Shown piece by piece: positions 62,342-64,000 of a stretch of 64,000 nucleotides of DNA. The notes beneath the pieces were generated by a model. It searched no databases and was not told the DNA's origin. It was given only the letters and a program-made list of their open reading frames with translations. Position 1 is the stretch's first letter, and each line of letters begins with the position of its first letter. Origin of the DNA: Corynebacterium pilosum DSM 20521 = CIP 103422. Lineage in GTDB: Bacteria; Actinomycetota; Actinomycetes; Mycobacteriales; Mycobacteriaceae. The translations under genes were made by a program, and so were the position numbers. The stretch covers positions 1-64,000 of the forward strand of contig NZ_KB892461.1 in the NCBI RefSeq assembly GCF_000373805.1, in the 5' to 3' direction.

Positions 62342-63202
62342 GTGAAGAAACGAAACGTGGGTCACAGCGGATTGAGAGTCTCCTCCCTAGGTTTAGACAC
62401 GAATTCGCTTATCGACGAGGACAGCGCCACCACTAACTCGATCGTCTCCGCTTTCGTCGATGCCGGCGGGGACTTGATCGACATCGCCCCCGGCACCGAG
62501 GCGCGGGTGGCGCAGGCGATACACGAGGTCGGCCGAGACACTGTGGTGCTCTCCGCATCTGCAGGCGTGGACATGTCCCTGCCGATGGGCCAACGTGTGA
62601 ACTGCTCACGTTCCCAATTGCTGCGCGGATTAGAGCAGCGGCTGCGGGATTTGGACACCGAGTATCTCGACGTGTTTCTTGCTGGCTACTGGGATCCGCG
62701 CACCCCACCAGCCGAAGTCGCCGCCACCCTGGAATCGGCCGTGGCGGCAGGAAAGGTGCGCTATGCGGGCGCGATCGGCTACGGCGGGTGGCAGTTGGCG
62801 GTCACGCCAGGGCTCACCGTGGCGCGCACTGAGTACTCCCTGCTCCAACGCGACGCGGAAGAAGAACTCCTGCCCGCGGCGAACCACCTGGGAATCGGAG
62901 TCATCGCCTCCTCCCCGCTCGCCGGCGGGGTGCTCACCGGGCACCCAGTGCACGGCACGCCATCGACCCACCCCTATGAATCTGAGAAGGCGCGCACCAT
63001 CGTCGAAGCGCTGACCACCGCTGCCGACGGCCTCGGCCTCTCCCCTGCAGCGACCGCGTTGGCCTGGGTATGCGACCAGCCTGAGGTGGCAAGCGTGCTG
63101 GTGGAGCCTTCGTCGATAAGCGAATTGGAGGAATGGCTGCCGGCCGCGGATCTGACCTTGCCGCGGGCGATCGTGGCGGCGCTGGACGACGTTTCGAAAT
63201 AG
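62342..63202 (+). CDS. Aldo/keto reductase family protein
   Basis: 286 residues starting [17 protein letters not shown]. The TIM-barrel AKR pattern is visible in [16 protein letters not shown] and [20 protein letters not shown], but the usual catalytic Tyr in NxYG and the His are not clear in the first third, so activity is uncertain. GTG 62342 lies 8 nt after TATTGT, consistent with a leaderless start; GTG 62333 overlaps that box. Two motif copies (62407 and 63110) lie inside, the second using ATA and AGC codons. Confidence 0.82.
   Translation: MKKRNVGHSGLRVSSLGLDTNSLIDEDSATTNSIVSAFVDAGGDLIDIAPGTEARVAQAIHEVGRDTVVLSASAGVDMSLPMGQRVNCSRSQLLRGLEQRLRDLDTEYLDVFLAGYWDPRTPPAEVAATLESAVAAGKVRYAGAIGYGGWQLAVTPGLTVARTEYSLLQRDAEEELLPAANHLGIGVIASSPLAGGVLTGHPVHGTPSTHPYESEKARTIVEALTTAADGLGLSPAATALAWVCDQPEVASVLVEPSSISELEEWLPAADLTLPRAIVAALDDVSK
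62407..62418 (+). repeat. Repeated 12-mer motif copy (T form)
   Basis: GCTTATCGACGA in the aldo/keto reductase gene (Leu-Ile-Asp-Glu). Extends leftwards as AATTC, mirrored by the copy at 63110. Confidence 0.9.
63110..63121 (-). repeat. Repeated 12-mer motif copy (T form), unusual frame
   Basis: GCTTATCGACGA on the minus strand in the aldo/keto reductase gene. Codons read Ser-Ser-Ile-Ser using rare ATA. Confidence 0.9.
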
Positions 63203-63236
63203 GGGTTCAGCCTCCCAGTTGCTAGGCTTAGGCCTT

Positions 63237-64000
63237 GTGAAGAAGCTCAAGGTTATCGCCGTGGTATCAGCACTTTCTGTCGGTTTAGCGGGATGTGGGG
63301 AGGACACCGCCCCGCCGCCAAACCCAGAGATGGGCAGCGCTTCCCCGGTGGAATCCCCGGCTTCGACCAATCCAGCTGGTGAGGTCACCGAATTCGACGC
63401 GATCACTGACATGGACCTTACCGGCGACACCTTGGGCGTGCGCACTGCCGCAGGGTTATTCGTCGGCACGCTCGACGACATCCTTGCCGGCGAAGTCAAC
63501 CCCATCACCCTCGACGACAGCTGCACCGAGGTCTCTGCCCACGACGGCGTCTTCACCGTTGCGTGTGGCACCACCGTGCACATGATCGACGAGAATGGCG
63601 CCGAAGAGACCCTGGAGCTGGAAGAGCCCGCGAACGCGGCGGTGCGCATCAGCAATGGCGACGTGGTCACCGCTAGCGGCACCGAAGGCCAGGCCTGGGT
63701 GTACCGTGGCGGCGCGCTCGATGCTGATTTCAAGGTCCAGGACAGTACGGATCAGCTGATCGCCGTGACGCATGACGACGATGAAGCGGACGATGTCGTG
63801 CGCATTGGCCGAGAGATGACCACGATCCAAGACATCGACCTCGAAAATGACCGTGGCGGCGGTACGCTGCGCGTCGGCCTGGGTGTGGCGCAGATGGCTC
63901 CGGGCGAAGACGGCCTGGTCGTCGTTGCCGACAACATGGCAGACCAGCTGGCAATCTATACCGCCGGTGAAGTGATCCGTCTACACCAGACCGCCCCAGT
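63237..64000 (+). CDS. LppL-like lipoprotein (partial at the window end)
   Basis: The first 254 codons of a lipoprotein starting VKKLKVIAVVSALSVGLAGC; the lipobox is LAGC at residues 17-20. A Pro/Ser/Thr linker (about 24-45) follows, then an Asp/Glu-rich repeated beta-type region such as GVRTAAGLFVGTLDDILAGE and VVTASGTEGQAWVYRGG, resembling a propeller. Position after uppP matches M. tuberculosis lppL. Function unknown. GTG 63237 follows a possible -10 (TAGGCT) about 8 nt upstream, so it may be leaderless. The gene runs off the window. Confidence 0.85.
   Translation, partial: MKKLKVIAVVSALSVGLAGCGEDTAPPPNPEMGSASPVESPASTNPAGEVTEFDAITDMDLTGDTLGVRTAAGLFVGTLDDILAGEVNPITLDDSCTEVSAHDGVFTVACGTTVHMIDENGAEETLELEEPANAAVRISNGDVVTASGTEGQAWVYRGGALDADFKVQDSTDQLIAVTHDDDEADDVVRIGREMTTIQDIDLENDRGGGTLRVGLGVAQMAPGEDGLVVVADNMADQLAIYTAGEVIRLHQTAP

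Overview
The window is a piece of a Corynebacterium chromosome, GC-rich (roughly 60% by eye). The assignment rests on an OdhI protein with the paired Thr14/Thr15 phosphosites, a complete pupylation gene set (dop, pup, pafA, pafBC, arc) without 20S proteasome genes, mycothiol synthesis (mshC), separate ppm1 and lnt genes, rbpA, secA2, and gene order that, as far as I recall, follows C. glutamicum from odhI through gnd, ndh, ppm1/lnt, tatCA, paf/dop/arc, aspA, hisGE, mshC and uppP to an lppL-like gene.

Layout: 1-810 is the end of an IS256-family element that has removed the front of an ABC exporter gene. 807-4591 holds the surviving ABC partner, an LpqC-like lipoprotein esterase and a lipid kinase. 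4596-7398 (minus strand) holds YjdM, a frameshifted mycothiol-dependent-isomerase-like gene, tRNA-Pro(GGG), YchJ and a hydrolase-OsmC fusion. 7525-12596 holds secA2, odhI, ftsR, a DUF151 nuclease and a second MerR gene. 12682-20367 holds a VWA protein, a glycosylase-like protein, two CNNM transporters, a DEAD-box helicase and gnd. 20459-22640 holds a thioesterase, a frameshifted corA and a methyltransferase. 22651-25954 is a pyruvate formate-lyase locus in which the glycyl-radical domain is a separate 83-residue protein. After ndh and a CFA-synthase-like gene comes a convergent gap with a clear dif site (29133-29160), so the window spans the replication terminus. To the right of dif nearly every gene is on the minus strand, as expected for co-orientation with replication: yceI, ppm1-lnt-fxsA, a lipase/SDR/dioxygenase/peptidase run, helY, tatCA, the pupylation cluster, trmI, a peptidase, fhs, a Dcu transporter, aspA, hisGE, a phosphatase, mshC and uppP. 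The plus-strand exceptions are rbpA, a serine protease, a RecB-like nuclease, a DUF222-HNH gene, an aldo/keto reductase and the lppL-like gene at the edge.

How the genes work together: several encode anaerobic or mixed-acid functions (split PFL with its activase, aspartase with a C4-dicarboxylate carrier, formate-THF ligase, type II NADH dehydrogenase). Others serve the cell envelope (ppm1, lnt, uppP, tat, secA2), protein tagging and quality control (the Pup system), and redox or thiol protection (mshC, OsmC).

The most unusual signal is not a gene. The 12-mer GCTTAWCGACGA, usually preceded by GY, occurs exactly 19 times, in both orientations, on both sides of dif. It appears in several reading frames, across a stop codon, over rare TTA and ATA codons, and as an inverted pair flanking a terminator. 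This resembles the behaviour of DNA uptake sequences in Neisseria and Pasteurellaceae. No competence gene lies in the window, so function is inference.
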